Source: Chloroflexota bacterium
Lineage (GTDB): Bacteria > Chloroflexota > Dehalococcoidia > Lucifugimonadales > UBA3495
Direction: 5' to 3'
DNA: 61,588 bases
Assembly (NCBI GenBank): GCA_028875655.1
Contig: JAPPCX010000062.1
Location: forward strand, 1-61,588
The position numbers and the translations under genes are program-made. Shown piece after piece: positions 1 through 8,317 of the stretch. The notes under the pieces were generated by a model, which was not told the origin of the DNA, did not search any database, and saw nothing but the letters and a program-made list of their open reading frames with translations. Position 1 is the stretch's first letter, and every line of letters starts with the position of its first letter.

Positions 1-1608
1 GGCCATGGCGTCGGCCATGGCCTGGACGCTGGCGCGGGCATCGTCGGACATGGGGTAGTCGTCGGCGATGCGGCCGGCGTCGCGGCCCTCGTCGATGGCG
101 GCGGCCATTTCGGAGATGAGTCGGTCGGCGTCGGCCTGCTGGCGGGCGAGTTCCTTGGGGATGCTGAAGGTGACCGGCTCGGTTGCGCCGGGCAGGATTT
201 CGCCGGTGTTGAGTTCGATGGACTGGCTGGCGGCCAGGGTGCCGGTGTCGTAGCGCAGTTGCATGGAGTCGCCCAGGTAGATGGGCGCGGTGGTGGCCGC
301 CACGTTGGGGTTTTCGGCGCGGGCGGCGCGGATGGCGTCGGCGGCGGCCATGACCCAGGTGGCCTTGGCCAGCTGGACGGCTACGGGGTGAATGTCGATG
401 CCGACCACATTGTCTTGCAGCAGGCGCAGGGTCTCGGTTGGGGACAGGCCGGCGGCCGTTTCCAGGATGCGCTCGACGGCGGTTTCGATGAAGGTTCCGC
501 TGCCGCAGCTGGGGTCGATGACGCGCTGGTTGAGAGGGTCGTCAACGACGGTCTCGGTGATGGCCTGGGCCAGCCAGCGGGGGGTGTAGTATTCGCCGAG
601 GCGCTTGCGTTCCTCCTGGGTGATGACGTTCTGGTAGAGGGTGGGCGCGACTTCCCGGGGCCGGTCGTCCCAGTTGAACCGCGCCACCTGGCGGGCGATT
701 TCGCGCAGGTAGGCGCTCGCGCCGATTTCGGTGGGCCAGGTGAACAGGTCGGCGTCGATGATGCCGTGGAGGTCGGACTGTTCGGCCAGGATACGGCCCT
801 TGAGCAGGTCGTCGGGCCGTTCTTCGGCGTGGCGGACCACGTCCGTCAACAGGCGCTGCTGGATGATGGTGGCGATGAGGCCGGTGATGTAGGTGTGGCG
901 GATGAACAGCCAGTCGCTATCGTCGTTGTCGGCGGCGGCGTCCTTGCCCAGGGCGACCTGCAACAGGTCCTGCCAGAGCCGGCGCTTGACGGCGACGGTG
1001 GGGTTCTCGCGGTTCTCGTTGTAGGCTTGCAGCAGCAGGTGGTTGCTGGCGCGGAACAGGGGCGCGCCGACGCCGAAGTATTTGGCCAGGTTGGCGGCGC
1101 TGGGCGACAGGTTGGATTCGTTGCGGTCGATGATGCCGTCCAGGAACTGGCGCAGCCGGACGGCCTGTTCGGGGCGGTCGAACTGCCGGGCGTCGCGGAG
1201 GCTGACGGTCATGGCGTGGTGGCTTTCGCCGACGTTGCGCTCCAGCCAGCGGAGGCCGTCGGTGAGGATGCCGTTCTGCACGCCCTTGCCGTCGGCGGCC
1301 GCGGCGGCGAGGTATCCGTCCAACTGGGCGACGTGGGCCGGGTCGATGGCGTTGTGGCCGGTGACGTCGCGCTTGACCTCGATGAAGGTGTTGCGCACGT
1401 AGATGTCAACGCGGCGGCTGTCCTGGTCGGCGGGATGCTCTTCCAGGGTGATTTCCGCCGGGCCGGCGACGCCGGCGGCGATGATAAAGTCGCGGATGCG
1501 GATGGCGATTTCGTTCTCCATCCGGCCGGCGTGGTGGGCGTCCAGCAGTGCGGCGAGGCACGCGCCCTCGTCGTCGGCAGGGATGGCAGGTTCGGTGTTG
1601 GTTGTCAT
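1..1608 (-). CDS. Type IIG-like nuclease/N6-adenine DNA methyltransferase, N-terminal part (partial at left edge)
   Basis: The minus frame is open from an ATG at 1608 to the window edge (536 codons, no stop), so the C-terminus is missing. An N-terminal PD-(D/E)XK-like patch (D68, then E77-V-K79 in IEVK) suggests a nuclease domain like those of type I R subunits and type IIG enzymes. The middle is helical. A gamma-class adenine methyltransferase core follows: RKRLGEYYTP at about 334-343, AdoMet motif I DPSCGSGTF at 365-373, acidic motif GIDIHP at 403-408 and LGDS near 445. The catalytic NPPF/Y motif and target-recognition region would lie beyond the edge. A single chain with cutting and methylating parts is typical of restriction enzymes that need no separate subunits, but BREX PglX-like methylases without nuclease activity remain possible. 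The long plus-strand frame over the same bases is a low-complexity shadow. Confidence 0.85.
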   Translation of the reverse strand, partial: MTTNTEPAIPADDEGACLAALLDAHHAGRMENEIAIRIRDFIIAAGVAGPAEITLEEHPADQDSRRVDIYVRNTFIEVKRDVTGHNAIDPAHVAQLDGYLAAAAADGKGVQNGILTDGLRWLERNVGESHHAMTVSLRDARQFDRPEQAVRLRQFLDGIIDRNESNLSPSAANLAKYFGVGAPLFRASNHLLLQAYNENRENPTVAVKRRLWQDLLQVALGKDAAADNDDSDWLFIRHTYITGLIATIIQQRLLTDVVRHAEERPDDLLKGRILAEQSDLHGIIDADLFTWPTEIGASAYLREIARQVARFNWDDRPREVAPTLYQNVITQEERKRLGEYYTPRWLAQAITETVVDDPLNQRVIDPSCGSGTFIETAVERILETAAGLSPTETLRLLQDNVVGIDIHPVAVQLAKATWVMAAADAIRAARAENPNVAATTAPIYLGDSMQLRYDTGTLAASQSIELNTGEILPGATEPVTFSIPKELARQQADADRLISEMAAAIDEGRDAGRIADDYPMSDDARASVQAMADAMA

Positions 1609-1614
1609 GCTGTG

Positions 1615-1642
1615 ATTATAGCAAGGCTATGCGGGCACACAA
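1615..1642 (-). promoter_or_regulatory. Predicted promoter for the methyltransferase, giving a leaderless mRNA
   Basis: On the minus strand TTGTGT (1642-1637) and a perfect TATAAT (1620-1615) are 16 bases apart. The -10 box ends six bases before the ATG at 1608, so transcription should begin at or next to the start codon. No ribosome binding site precedes the ATG. Confidence 0.5.
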
Positions 1643-1665
1643 GCACATTTGGTCGTTTCGCTGAT

Positions 1666-1695
1666 TTGCCCTTGCCTTGCGCCTACGGGTAAAAT
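1666..1695 (+). promoter_or_regulatory. Possible promoter for the LLM oxidoreductase
   Basis: TTGCCC (1666-1671) and TAAAAT (1690-1695) are separated by 18 bases, about 50 bases before the LLM start codon. It is divergent from the methyltransferase promoter. The -35 match is weak. Confidence 0.35.
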
Positions 1696-1747
1696 CCCCT
1701 CATCCCGTCCATCCGTCTATCCATGCCAGCAAAACAGGAGCGCAGTT

Positions 1748-2656
1748 ATGCCCAACCAGCAGATGCAGATTGGCGTTGTTTTTCCCCAGACCGAGATCGG
1801 TTCGGATCCTATTGCCGTGCGCGATTACGCGCAGGCGGCCGAGGAGCTGGGCTTCGCTCACATTATCGCCTACGACCACGTGCTGGGCGCGGATACCGAT
1901 TACCACCAGCCGTGGACGGGCAGCTACACCAAGGAGAGCATGTTCCACGAGATTTTCGTGGTGTTCGGCTACCTGGCCGCGCTGACCACCAGGGTGGAAC
2001 TGGTGTCGGCCATCGTCATCCTGGGACAGCGGCAGACCGCGCTGGTGGCCAAGCAGGCCGCCGAGGTGGACGTGCTCAGCAACGGCCGGCTGCGCCTGGG
2101 CGTGGGCATCGGCTGGAATCCGGTGGAGTACGAGGCGTTGGGCGAGGACTTCACCACGCGGGGCCGGCGGGCCGAAGAACAGATGGAACTGCTGCGCCGG
2201 CTGTGGACGGAGGAAGTGGTGGATTTCCACGGGCGCTATCACAACGTGACCAACGCTGGCATCAATCCCCTGCCGGTGCAGCGACCCATACCGCTGTGGA
2301 TGGGCGCCGGCAGCCGGGCGCGAGGGCCGATTCCGCCGGAGCGGGTGCTGAGCCGGGTGGGACGCTGCGCCGACGGGTGGTTCCCGCAGTTCGATGCCGA
2401 CCATCCCGACGCCGCGGCCACCATCGCCAAGGTGCGAGAAGCCGCCGAATCCGCCGGGCGCGACCCCGACGCCATCGGGATGGAGCCGCGGGTCAACTAC
2501 ACCGACGGGGATCCGGAGTTCTGGCAGGCGCGGGCGGAGACGTGGCGGGGGATGGGCGCGACGCACTTTTCCATCAACACCATGTCGGCCGGCCTGGCCA
2601 CGCCGGACGCGCACATCAACGCGATTCGCGAGTTCAAGGAAGTGGTCAACGGGTAA
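1748..2656 (+). CDS. LLM class (luciferase-like) flavin/F420-dependent oxidoreductase
   Basis: A 302-residue TIM-barrel oxidoreductase of the bacterial luciferase family, the size of F420-dependent members. Visible landmarks are the N-terminal strand QIGVVFPQTEIG, the AEELGFAHIIAYDHVLG segment, the conserved LSNGRLRLGVGIGWNPVEYEALG block (about 116-138) and the late VGRCADGWFP block. I start it at ATG 1748 because AGGAG lies seven bases upstream (1736-1740) and the family fold begins there; the frame is open further upstream to 1649. These enzymes oxidise or reduce small organic substrates using FMN or F420; the substrate cannot be told from sequence. It precedes an SDR gene on the same strand. 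Confidence 0.88.
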   Translation: MPNQQMQIGVVFPQTEIGSDPIAVRDYAQAAEELGFAHIIAYDHVLGADTDYHQPWTGSYTKESMFHEIFVVFGYLAALTTRVELVSAIVILGQRQTALVAKQAAEVDVLSNGRLRLGVGIGWNPVEYEALGEDFTTRGRRAEEQMELLRRLWTEEVVDFHGRYHNVTNAGINPLPVQRPIPLWMGAGSRARGPIPPERVLSRVGRCADGWFPQFDADHPDAAATIAKVREAAESAGRDPDAIGMEPRVNYTDGDPEFWQARAETWRGMGATHFSINTMSAGLATPDAHINAIREFKEVVNG

Positions 2657-2667
2657 GGAATACATCT

Positions 2668-2720
2668 GGATTCCCGCCCCGCATCAAGTGCGGGGTGACG
2701 TTCTTTCGCGGGAATGACGG
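2668..2720. repeat. Dispersed palindromic intergenic repeat, copy 1
   Basis: A 53-base element of nested inverted repeats. Outer arms ATTCCCGC / GCGGGAAT enclose an inner hairpin CCCCGCA-TCAAG-TGCGGGG. A nearly identical copy lies at 6114-6166 and a diverged one at 7159-7207. Short forms with only the outer palindrome occur at 37561, 44565, 50606 and 55595. All copies are intergenic. Confidence 0.85.
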
Positions 2721-2738
2721 TTCAAGGAGGCAACAACC

Positions 2739-3503
2739 ATGGGCAGGCTGGACGGCAAGGTGGCATTGATCAGCGGCGGCGCGCGGGGTCAGGGCGCGGT
2801 GGAGGCGCGCATGTTCGCGTCGGAGGGCGCGTGCGTCGTGTTCGGCGACATCCTGGACGACGAAGGACGCCGGGTTGAGGCCGAGATCCGCGAGCTGGGC
2901 GGGCAGACGACCTACGTGCACCTGGACGTTACCAGCGAAAGCGATTGGGCCGACGCCGTCAACGCGGCAGTATCCGAGTACGGCAATCTGAACGTGCTGG
3001 TGAACAACGCGGGCATCGTCCTGGGGCGCAGCATCGAGGAGATGACCGTTGAGGAATGGGACCGGCTGTTTGACGTGAACGCCAAGGGGGTGTTCCTGGG
3101 CACCAAGGCCGCACTGCCCGCGCTGCGGGAGTCCGGCGGCGGCAGCATCGTGAACATCTCGTCCACTGCCGGACTGGTGGGCAACGACTACAACCTGGCC
3201 GGATACAGCAGCACCAAGGGCGCGGTGCGCCTGTTCACCAAGAGCACGGCCATCCAGCACGCCGGCGAGGGAATCCGCTGCAACTCGGTGCATCCCGGCC
3301 CCATCGACACGCCGATGTTGCAGGAATCGCGGGCCAACCGGGGCAGCGGCCTGAGCGACGAGGAACAGCGCCGGCGGGTGCCGCTGGGACGCATCGGCCG
3401 CTCCGAAGACATTGCCTACGCCGTGCTGTACCTGGCATCGGATGAGGCGTCGTTTGTGACCGGCAGCGAGGTCGTCGTTGACGGAGGGCGCACCGCCATG
3501 TAA
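2739..3503 (+). CDS. Short-chain dehydrogenase/reductase (SDR)
   Basis: A 254-residue classical SDR. The NAD(P)-binding glycine motif is SGGARGQG (12-19), the NNAG motif is at 89-92, and the catalytic residues are Ser141/142, Tyr156 and Lys160 (YSSTK). The C-terminal SEVVVDGGRTAM is typical of FabG/3-alpha-hydroxysteroid dehydrogenase-like enzymes. It interconverts alcohol and carbonyl groups with NAD(P)H; the substrate is unknown. AGGAGG at 2725-2730, eight bases before the ATG, fixes the start. It follows the LLM gene but is separated from it by the palindromic repeat, and is followed by an inverted repeat that could end the transcript. Confidence 0.92.
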   Translation: MGRLDGKVALISGGARGQGAVEARMFASEGACVVFGDILDDEGRRVEAEIRELGGQTTYVHLDVTSESDWADAVNAAVSEYGNLNVLVNNAGIVLGRSIEEMTVEEWDRLFDVNAKGVFLGTKAALPALRESGGGSIVNISSTAGLVGNDYNLAGYSSTKGAVRLFTKSTAIQHAGEGIRCNSVHPGPIDTPMLQESRANRGSGLSDEEQRRRVPLGRIGRSEDIAYAVLYLASDEASFVTGSEVVVDGGRTAM

Positions 3504-3509
3504 TACGTA

Positions 3510-3532
3510 AGGGCGACCCAAAAGGTCGCCCT
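3510..3532. terminator. Inverted repeat between the SDR and tRNA-Pro genes
   Basis: AGGGCGACC (3510-3518), loop CAAAA, GGTCGCCCT (3524-3532): a perfect 9-bp stem between convergent transcripts. There is no T-run, so it may be a dispersed repeat that acts as a transcription barrier rather than a classical terminator. Confidence 0.45.
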
Positions 3533-3551
3533 ACATTCGCGTTGTAGAAAA

Positions 3552-3628
3552 TGGTCGGGGCGGCCAGATTTGAACTGGCGACCCCCTGCACCCCATGCAG
3601 GTGCGCTACCGGGCTGCGCTACGCCCCG
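3552..3628 (-). tRNA. tRNA-Pro (anticodon GGG)
   Basis: Read on the minus strand, the 77-base gene folds as a complete cloverleaf. The acceptor stem is CGGGGCG / CGCCCCG, the D-arm is GCGC...GCGC, the anticodon stem CCTGC/GCAGG encloses the loop ATGGGGT (anticodon GGG), and the T-arm is GCCAG-TTCAAAT-CTGGC. The discriminator base is A and the CCA end is encoded. It should read CCC and CCU proline codons. Confidence 0.95.
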
Positions 3629-3670
3629 CCCCGACACATACAGCATATCACGGGACACGATGATAGGCAA

Positions 3671-4336
3671 ATGAGACCGGACTGCTACAGCATTCTGGGC
3701 GTCCCGCGGACGGCGACCCCGGGCGAAATTCGCGCCGCGTACCGACGGCTGGCTCGCCTGTACCATCCCGACCTGAACTCAGGAAGCGAGGCGGAAGTCA
3801 GAATGCAGCAGATCAATGAAGCGTACGCCACGCTGTCCGACCCCGGCCGGCGCCGGCAGTACGACCTTCACGGAACCGTCAGCGGAGCGCCGGTGGCCCA
3901 GCGCCGGCCGTCCGGGACCGGACCCCGACGCGGCACGGCTCCGCCGCGCGACTACGTCCCCCAGCGCGGCGAGGACCTGGAAGTGTGCGTACTGATCAAC
4001 GCGCGGGATGCGGCGCGGGGGGCGCGCAAGTCTTTCGTAGTGGAGCGCATGGAAACCTGTCCACGCTGCCGAGGCGGCGGCCTGGAGCCGGAGGAAATCG
4101 CCATCGCCGGACGCTGCTGGCGTTGCGGGGGCGAACAGCGGCTGAGCCGGACGCTGCGCCTGAACGCCACCATACCGGCGGGGGTCGCCGACGGCAGCCG
4201 CCTGCGCCTGCGCGGCCAGGGCAACGCCGGGCTTGACGGCGGGGCCAACGGCCACGTGTACGTTACCGCCCGGCTTGCGCCCAATCGGGGCTGGGTACAC
4301 ACCCTGGGCTTCATCCTGCGGCACCTGTCCCGCTAG
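3671..4336 (+). CDS. Shortened DnaJ-like chaperone
   Basis: A 221-residue protein with an N-terminal J domain (about 1-66) containing the HPD motif (YHPDLN) needed to stimulate DnaK ATPase. A low-complexity Arg/Pro/Gly linker follows. The cysteine-rich region keeps only two of the usual four CxxCxGxG motifs (CPRCRGGG and CWRCGG), enough for a single zinc site. One beta-sandwich substrate-binding segment follows ([17 protein letters not shown]). Full DnaJ is about 370 residues, so this one lacks half the zinc domain and the second C-terminal domain. The ATG at 3671 is chosen because the J domain starts there; the open frame upstream overlaps the tRNA. Probably an accessory J protein rather than the housekeeping DnaJ. 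Confidence 0.82.
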   Translation: MRPDCYSILGVPRTATPGEIRAAYRRLARLYHPDLNSGSEAEVRMQQINEAYATLSDPGRRRQYDLHGTVSGAPVAQRRPSGTGPRRGTAPPRDYVPQRGEDLEVCVLINARDAARGARKSFVVERMETCPRCRGGGLEPEEIAIAGRCWRCGGEQRLSRTLRLNATIPAGVADGSRLRLRGQGNAGLDGGANGHVYVTARLAPNRGWVHTLGFILRHLSR

Positions 4337-4437
4337 AAATCCTTACCCCAGGAATCGATCAATCAGAACCACGGCTGCCGGTTAGTATTTTGCAACTTCC
4401 TGGGCTTAGGATACCACGAAAAAGGACCCTGAAGTCA

Positions 4438-6093
4438 GTGCCTGACTACCGCATTCTCACCGACTACCTGCGCCGCTGGCTGGCCGCCGTGCCGGCTGCG
4501 GGGCTGGCCGTCTCTGTGACCGACCGACGTCGCACGCTGTACGTTGGCGGACTGGGTCATGCGGACCTGGCGGCTCGCCGGCCGGTAACTGCCGGCACGA
4601 CCTTTCAGATTGGCAGCATCGGCAAATCGATGACTGCGCTGGCAGTTCTCCAGTTGGTACAGTCGGGCCGGCTGGACCTGGACGCGCCCGTCAGTACCCA
4701 CCTGCCCTGGTTCGCCATGCCCTCGCGGTACGGCCCCATCACCCTGCGGCATCTGCTCAGCCACACCGCCGGGCTACCGGCGGGAACGGACTTCACGCCG
4801 GCCGCCCGGTACGAGGGCTTCGCCCTGCGGGAAACCGAGGCCGCCTGGGAACCGGGCTCCCGCTTCCACTACTCCAACACCGGCTACAAATTGCTCGGCT
4901 GGCTGCTGGAGGACATTACCGGGCAGGACTACGGCAGCGTAATCCGCCGGCGGGTACTGGAACCATTGGGCATGGCCGCCACCGAGCCGGTGATCACCCA
5001 CGCGACACGCCACCGCATGGCCGCCGGGTACGTGCCGCTGCACGACGACCGTCCCTGCCGTCTGAGCGACACGCTGATACCGGCCACGTGGATGGAGTAT
5101 CCCGTCGGCGACGGCAGCCAGGCGTCAACGGCTGCCGACATGGCCCGGTACGCCCGGGTGTGGCTCAACGGAGGGCGCGGCGATGCCGGCGCCGTGGCGT
5201 CGCCGGCCATGCATTCGATGATGACCACTCCCGCCATCTCCATGTCCCGCGGCGACGCTTACCAGCACGATTACGGGTACGGATTCGGCATCATATCCCA
5301 CCAGGCCGACGGGCATCACTTCGTCGGACACGGCGGCAGCACCGTCGGTTTCCGCGCCATCATGCTCACCGACCAGACCGACGGGTTGGGCGTCGTTATG
5401 CTCTGCAACGGCTCCGACGTGGATACCTACGCGCCGGCGCGCTATGCGCTGCAATTCGCCGCTGCCATCGGCAACGGCCAGCCTGCGCCCGAACCGCCCG
5501 AGATACCGGACCCGACGCGGGTTGCCGACGCGCAACGGTACGCCGGGACTTACGTGGACGAACGGAGCGGCAACTCCCTGTGCGTGAACGCGGAGGGGGA
5601 TCGCCTGATGGTGAACCGGCCGGTGGGCGCGGACATTATGCTGGAACATATTTCGGGCAACGCCTTCTGCGCGCCGCACGACGATTTCGACCCGTTTCCA
5701 CTGCGATTTGGCTCCCGCGAGGATGGAGACGATGCCCCGATGGTTGAAATCCACCACGGGCCGGCCGTGTACGTCCGCGAGGGCAGCGCACCCCTGGCGG
5801 TTGAGGCGCCGTGTCCGCCCGAGTGGGGCGCGTTCTCCGGCCACTACCGCAGCCACGCGCCCTACGTTTCCAACTTCCGCGTCATTCTGCGGCGGGGACG
5901 GCTCTACCTGGCGTGGCCCAATGGCGGCGAGGAGCCACTGACGCCGCACCCGTCCGATTCAGGCCCGTCGCCGCGTTTCCTGGTGGGACCGCCGGGCGAA
6001 CCCACGGCGGAGTGGCTGCGGTTCGACCCGGTGGTGGGCAGTCGCGCGCTGCGTATCCTCTGGGCTGGCGGCGGCAGTTTCTACCGGGTATAG
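4438..6093 (+). CDS. Serine hydrolase of the beta-lactamase/penicillin-binding family
   Basis: The N-terminal about 360 residues form a class C beta-lactamase-fold domain: SIGKS gives the SxxK nucleophile, HLLSHTAGLP is the conserved loop, YSNTGY is the YxN motif, and HGGSTVGF replaces the KTG box. The C-terminal about 190 residues resemble the beta-barrel extension of Pab87/EstB-type proteins. I see no signal peptide, so it is probably cytoplasmic. The start is uncertain: GTG 4438 follows AAAAAGGA and is near the family start, while TTG 4390 would add 16 residues. Family members are esterases or D-aminopeptidases rather than true antibiotic-degrading enzymes; the substrate cannot be inferred. 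Confidence 0.85.
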   Translation: MPDYRILTDYLRRWLAAVPAAGLAVSVTDRRRTLYVGGLGHADLAARRPVTAGTTFQIGSIGKSMTALAVLQLVQSGRLDLDAPVSTHLPWFAMPSRYGPITLRHLLSHTAGLPAGTDFTPAARYEGFALRETEAAWEPGSRFHYSNTGYKLLGWLLEDITGQDYGSVIRRRVLEPLGMAATEPVITHATRHRMAAGYVPLHDDRPCRLSDTLIPATWMEYPVGDGSQASTAADMARYARVWLNGGRGDAGAVASPAMHSMMTTPAISMSRGDAYQHDYGYGFGIISHQADGHHFVGHGGSTVGFRAIMLTDQTDGLGVVMLCNGSDVDTYAPARYALQFAAAIGNGQPAPEPPEIPDPTRVADAQRYAGTYVDERSGNSLCVNAEGDRLMVNRPVGADIMLEHISGNAFCAPHDDFDPFPLRFGSREDGDDAPMVEIHHGPAVYVREGSAPLAVEAPCPPEWGAFSGHYRSHAPYVSNFRVILRRGRLYLAWPNGGEEPLTPHPSDSGPSPRFLVGPPGEPTAEWLRFDPVVGSRALRILWAGGGSFYRV

Positions 6094-6113
6094 AAACGGG
6101 CCTCGCGGTGGCT

Positions 6114-6166
6114 GGATTCCCGCCCCGTATCAAGTACGGGGTGACGTTCTTTCGCGGGAATGACAG
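6114..6166. repeat. Dispersed palindromic intergenic repeat, copy 2
   Basis: Nearly identical to 2668-2720. The inner stem reads CCCCGTA...TACGGGG instead of CCCCGCA...TGCGGGG: one base pair has changed on both sides, keeping the stem. It lies just after the stop of the serine hydrolase. Confidence 0.85.
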
Positions 6167-6202
6167 AGTGGGGGTGGGAATGACGGTATTTGTCAACAGG
6201 CC

Positions 6203-7138
6203 CTAACGGATGACCAGCACCGGCAGGTTGGAGTGGCGGATTACCCGGTCGGTGACGCTGCCCAGGACCATTCGCCCTACGCCGCTGCGCCCGTGGGTGG
6301 TCATCACCACCAGCGACGGCTGGGCGGAGGCGCAGTCGATGATGGCCTGGGCGATGTTGTCGTTCGTCCGGTGTTCGGTGGCGACGCCGTGGGCGTGGTC
6401 GATTCGCATACGATTTCTGACGTCATCCAGGTAGGCCGACGTTTCCTGCACGTCCTCGGCGGTCAACTCGTCGGGATTGGACAGCTCAAAATCGGGAATC
6501 GCGCCCATTTCCGGAGCCGTCAGATTCAACTGGCGCCGGTAATGGTCCTCGGTCGGCGTGATCCTCAACACCGTGATGCCGGCCGACAGGGCGCCGGCCA
6601 CGCTGATGGCGTGGGGAATCGACAGCTCGGACAGTGGCGAGCCATCCAGGGGCGCCACGACGGTTCTGAGCGATGTTTCCGGCGAAGGCGGGCCCAGCAC
6701 GTTGGCGCGCACGATGAGCATGGGGTTGGCGGTGGTGTGCAGGACCTTGTCGGTGACACTGCCCATCACCCAACGGGATATACCGCTGCGGCCATGGGTG
6801 GACATGACCACCAGCGCGGTGGGGTCGGCGCCGGCGACGGCAACGATGACGTCGGCGGCCGCCCCACGTTGGGCCACCACGCTCACGTTATACCCTTCGC
6901 CTTCCAGCCGTCGCCGCTGGGACTCCATGGCGACCAACGCCTGCGCGCGAGCGCCCTCTTCCAGGGTACTGATGGCGCCCCGGTTGTACCGCGCGCCCAG
7001 GAGGCCGGGCGGCAGGATGTCGTAGGCCTGCACCAACTCAATCGCCACGTCCAGCGACCTGGCGATCAGTTGGGCGTAGGGCAGCGCCTGATCGGAAAGC
7101 TCGGAACCGTCCAACGGAACGATTACTTTTGAGTACAT
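6203..7138 (-). CDS. Tandem universal stress protein (two Usp domains)
   Basis: A 311-residue protein made of two Usp domains, as in E. coli UspE. Each begins with a VxPLDGS strand (KVIVPLDGSELS and TVVAPLDGSPLS). Each ends with the ATP-binding signature (THGRSGISRWVMGSVTDKV and THGRSGVGRMVLGSVTDRV) followed by the final strand (PMLIVR, PVLVIR). The Gly-x2-Gly-x9-Gly-Ser pattern is kept in both, so both domains probably bind ATP. The start is ATG 7138; upstream sequence in the same frame is palindromic repeat. Usp proteins are cytoplasmic and rise under starvation, oxidative or respiratory stress; no partner gene is adjacent. Confidence 0.93.
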   Translation of the reverse strand: MYSKVIVPLDGSELSDQALPYAQLIARSLDVAIELVQAYDILPPGLLGARYNRGAISTLEEGARAQALVAMESQRRRLEGEGYNVSVVAQRGAAADVIVAVAGADPTALVVMSTHGRSGISRWVMGSVTDKVLHTTANPMLIVRANVLGPPSPETSLRTVVAPLDGSPLSELSIPHAISVAGALSAGITVLRITPTEDHYRRQLNLTAPEMGAIPDFELSNPDELTAEDVQETSAYLDDVRNRMRIDHAHGVATEHRTNDNIAQAIIDCASAQPSLVVMTTHGRSGVGRMVLGSVTDRVIRHSNLPVLVIR

Positions 7139-7158
7139 GGTTTTTGTATTCTCCCACT

Positions 7159-7207
7159 GGATTCCCGCACGCCACAGGCGTATCTGCGACTTTCGCGGGA
7201 ATGACGG
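7159..7207. repeat. Dispersed palindromic intergenic repeat, copy 3 (diverged)
   Basis: GGATTCCCGC...GCGGGAATGACGG outer arms with a different inner hairpin (ACGCC-ACA-GGCGT). It is followed by two direct copies of GCTATCGGGAATGA (7210-7240 region), which repeat the GGGAATGA end of the element. Confidence 0.75.
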
Positions 7208-7279
7208 TGCTATCGGGAATGATGGCGCTATCGGGAATGACTGCGCAATGTCAACGTTCATAGCCGGCAATGTCGGCGC

Positions 7280-7981
7280 TTACGGTTGGTAGAGAATTCT
7301 TCCGCACGCGCTGCAGGGCACCTGCCTGGATCTATCCCGCAGTTGCCGCATCACGTTGGTGGTCAACGTCATGCGACAGGAGACGCACACGCGGCCGTTG
7401 TCCACCAGGGCAATGGCGGTGCCGGCCTTGTTCCGCCGCAGCCGTTCGTAGCGTTGCAGATCGGCGCCGGGCAGGGTAGCCGCCAACGATTGGCGCTGGT
7501 CCTCCGCTTCCTCGCGCTCACGGGCAAGTTCGGAAAGGCGATCATTGAGTTGCGTCTCGGCTCCCTGCCAGCGGTCTTCGGCGTCCTGCATTTCGGTGCG
7601 GGCGCTTTGGGCGGCTTCCTCGTGGGTGCGCTGCGCTTCTTCCTGCTCCAGAATCGTGTCGTCCAGCTGGCTGATCTGGTACCGGGTAGAGTCAACTTCG
7701 CGTTGGACGGCGGAAAGGTCGCGGCGGGAAGTATTGCCGCTGTAGAGCCGGGACTCCAGTCCGGCCAGCCGCTCCTGCAGCCGGTCAACCTCTTCCCGCC
7801 GGCTGTGCACGTTGTCGGCGATGGTGAGCGCCTGAGACGAGTGGCGTTCGGCCTCGTCGGTGAGGTCGGGGCGATTGACGCCGGCGGCCAGACGTTGCTC
7901 CACCCGTTTCCGTTCGGTGTCGATGCTGTCAATCCGGTGATCGATTACCTGCAGGTCGTACAACTCTCGCGGGGTAGTCAT
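7280..7981 (-). CDS. Coiled-coil protein with C4 zinc ribbon (DUF164/zf-RING_7 family)
   Basis: A 233-residue protein. Residues about 5-180 are highly charged heptad-like helices (a long coiled-coil hairpin). The C-terminus carries CVSC and CSAC pairs that form a zinc ribbon. This is the layout of the widespread CT398-like family of unknown function, sometimes linked to RNA polymerase sigma-54 or secretion factors in other phyla. It is encoded alone on the minus strand behind the stress protein gene. Function is not assigned. Confidence 0.85.
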   Translation of the reverse strand: MTTPRELYDLQVIDHRIDSIDTERKRVEQRLAAGVNRPDLTDEAERHSSQALTIADNVHSRREEVDRLQERLAGLESRLYSGNTSRRDLSAVQREVDSTRYQISQLDDTILEQEEAQRTHEEAAQSARTEMQDAEDRWQGAETQLNDRLSELAREREEAEDQRQSLAATLPGADLQRYERLRRNKAGTAIALVDNGRVCVSCRMTLTTNVMRQLRDRSRQVPCSACGRILYQP

Positions 7982-8234
7982 GATTGGCTAATCTGCTCCG
8001 GCGTAATGGAGTCGGCAAGGTGGCCGCCGGCAACCTAGTCTATCAGGGTTGCCGCCGTTTTTATAGCGGCGGTTCCGCTACGTCAGGGTTCCGTTTTCGA
8101 CGGTTTTCCCGCCTGGATGCACGGGATAGACGGAATTTTTACTGACCTGTGAGATGCGAGTGTTGAATTAGGCTAGGCATCAAGCAGCCGAAACTAAGGT
8201 TTATCGTGTCTCTAAATTATGAATGATTTGCCTA
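7982..8234. other. Intergenic stretch, AT-rich toward its right end
   Basis: Together with the promoter and leader, 336 bases (7982-8317) hold no gene between divergent transcripts. A weak hairpin (TGCCGCCG...GCGGCGGT, about 8050-8080) is visible. Bases 8160-8234 are clearly more AT-rich than the surrounding genome. Nothing else is recognised. Confidence 0.5.
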
Positions 8235-8263
8235 TTGACTTAATTTTTCGTATGCACTAATAT
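8235..8263 (+). promoter_or_regulatory. Sigma-70 type promoter of the binding-protein gene
   Basis: TTGACT (8235-8240) and TAATAT (8258-8263) have the ideal 17-base spacing in an AT-rich setting, about 55 bases before the start codon at 8318. Confidence 0.75.
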
Positions 8264-8317
8264 CCGCCGCTAATGGGGCCGAAAAGCCACACGCTGCATT
8301 GACGAGGTAGAAAAAAC

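Noticed and set aside
259-1692. Long plus-strand frame (477 codons)
   Set aside because: It is Gly/Val/Asp-rich without motifs and lies fully antisense to the partial nuclease-methyltransferase, whose motifs are clear.
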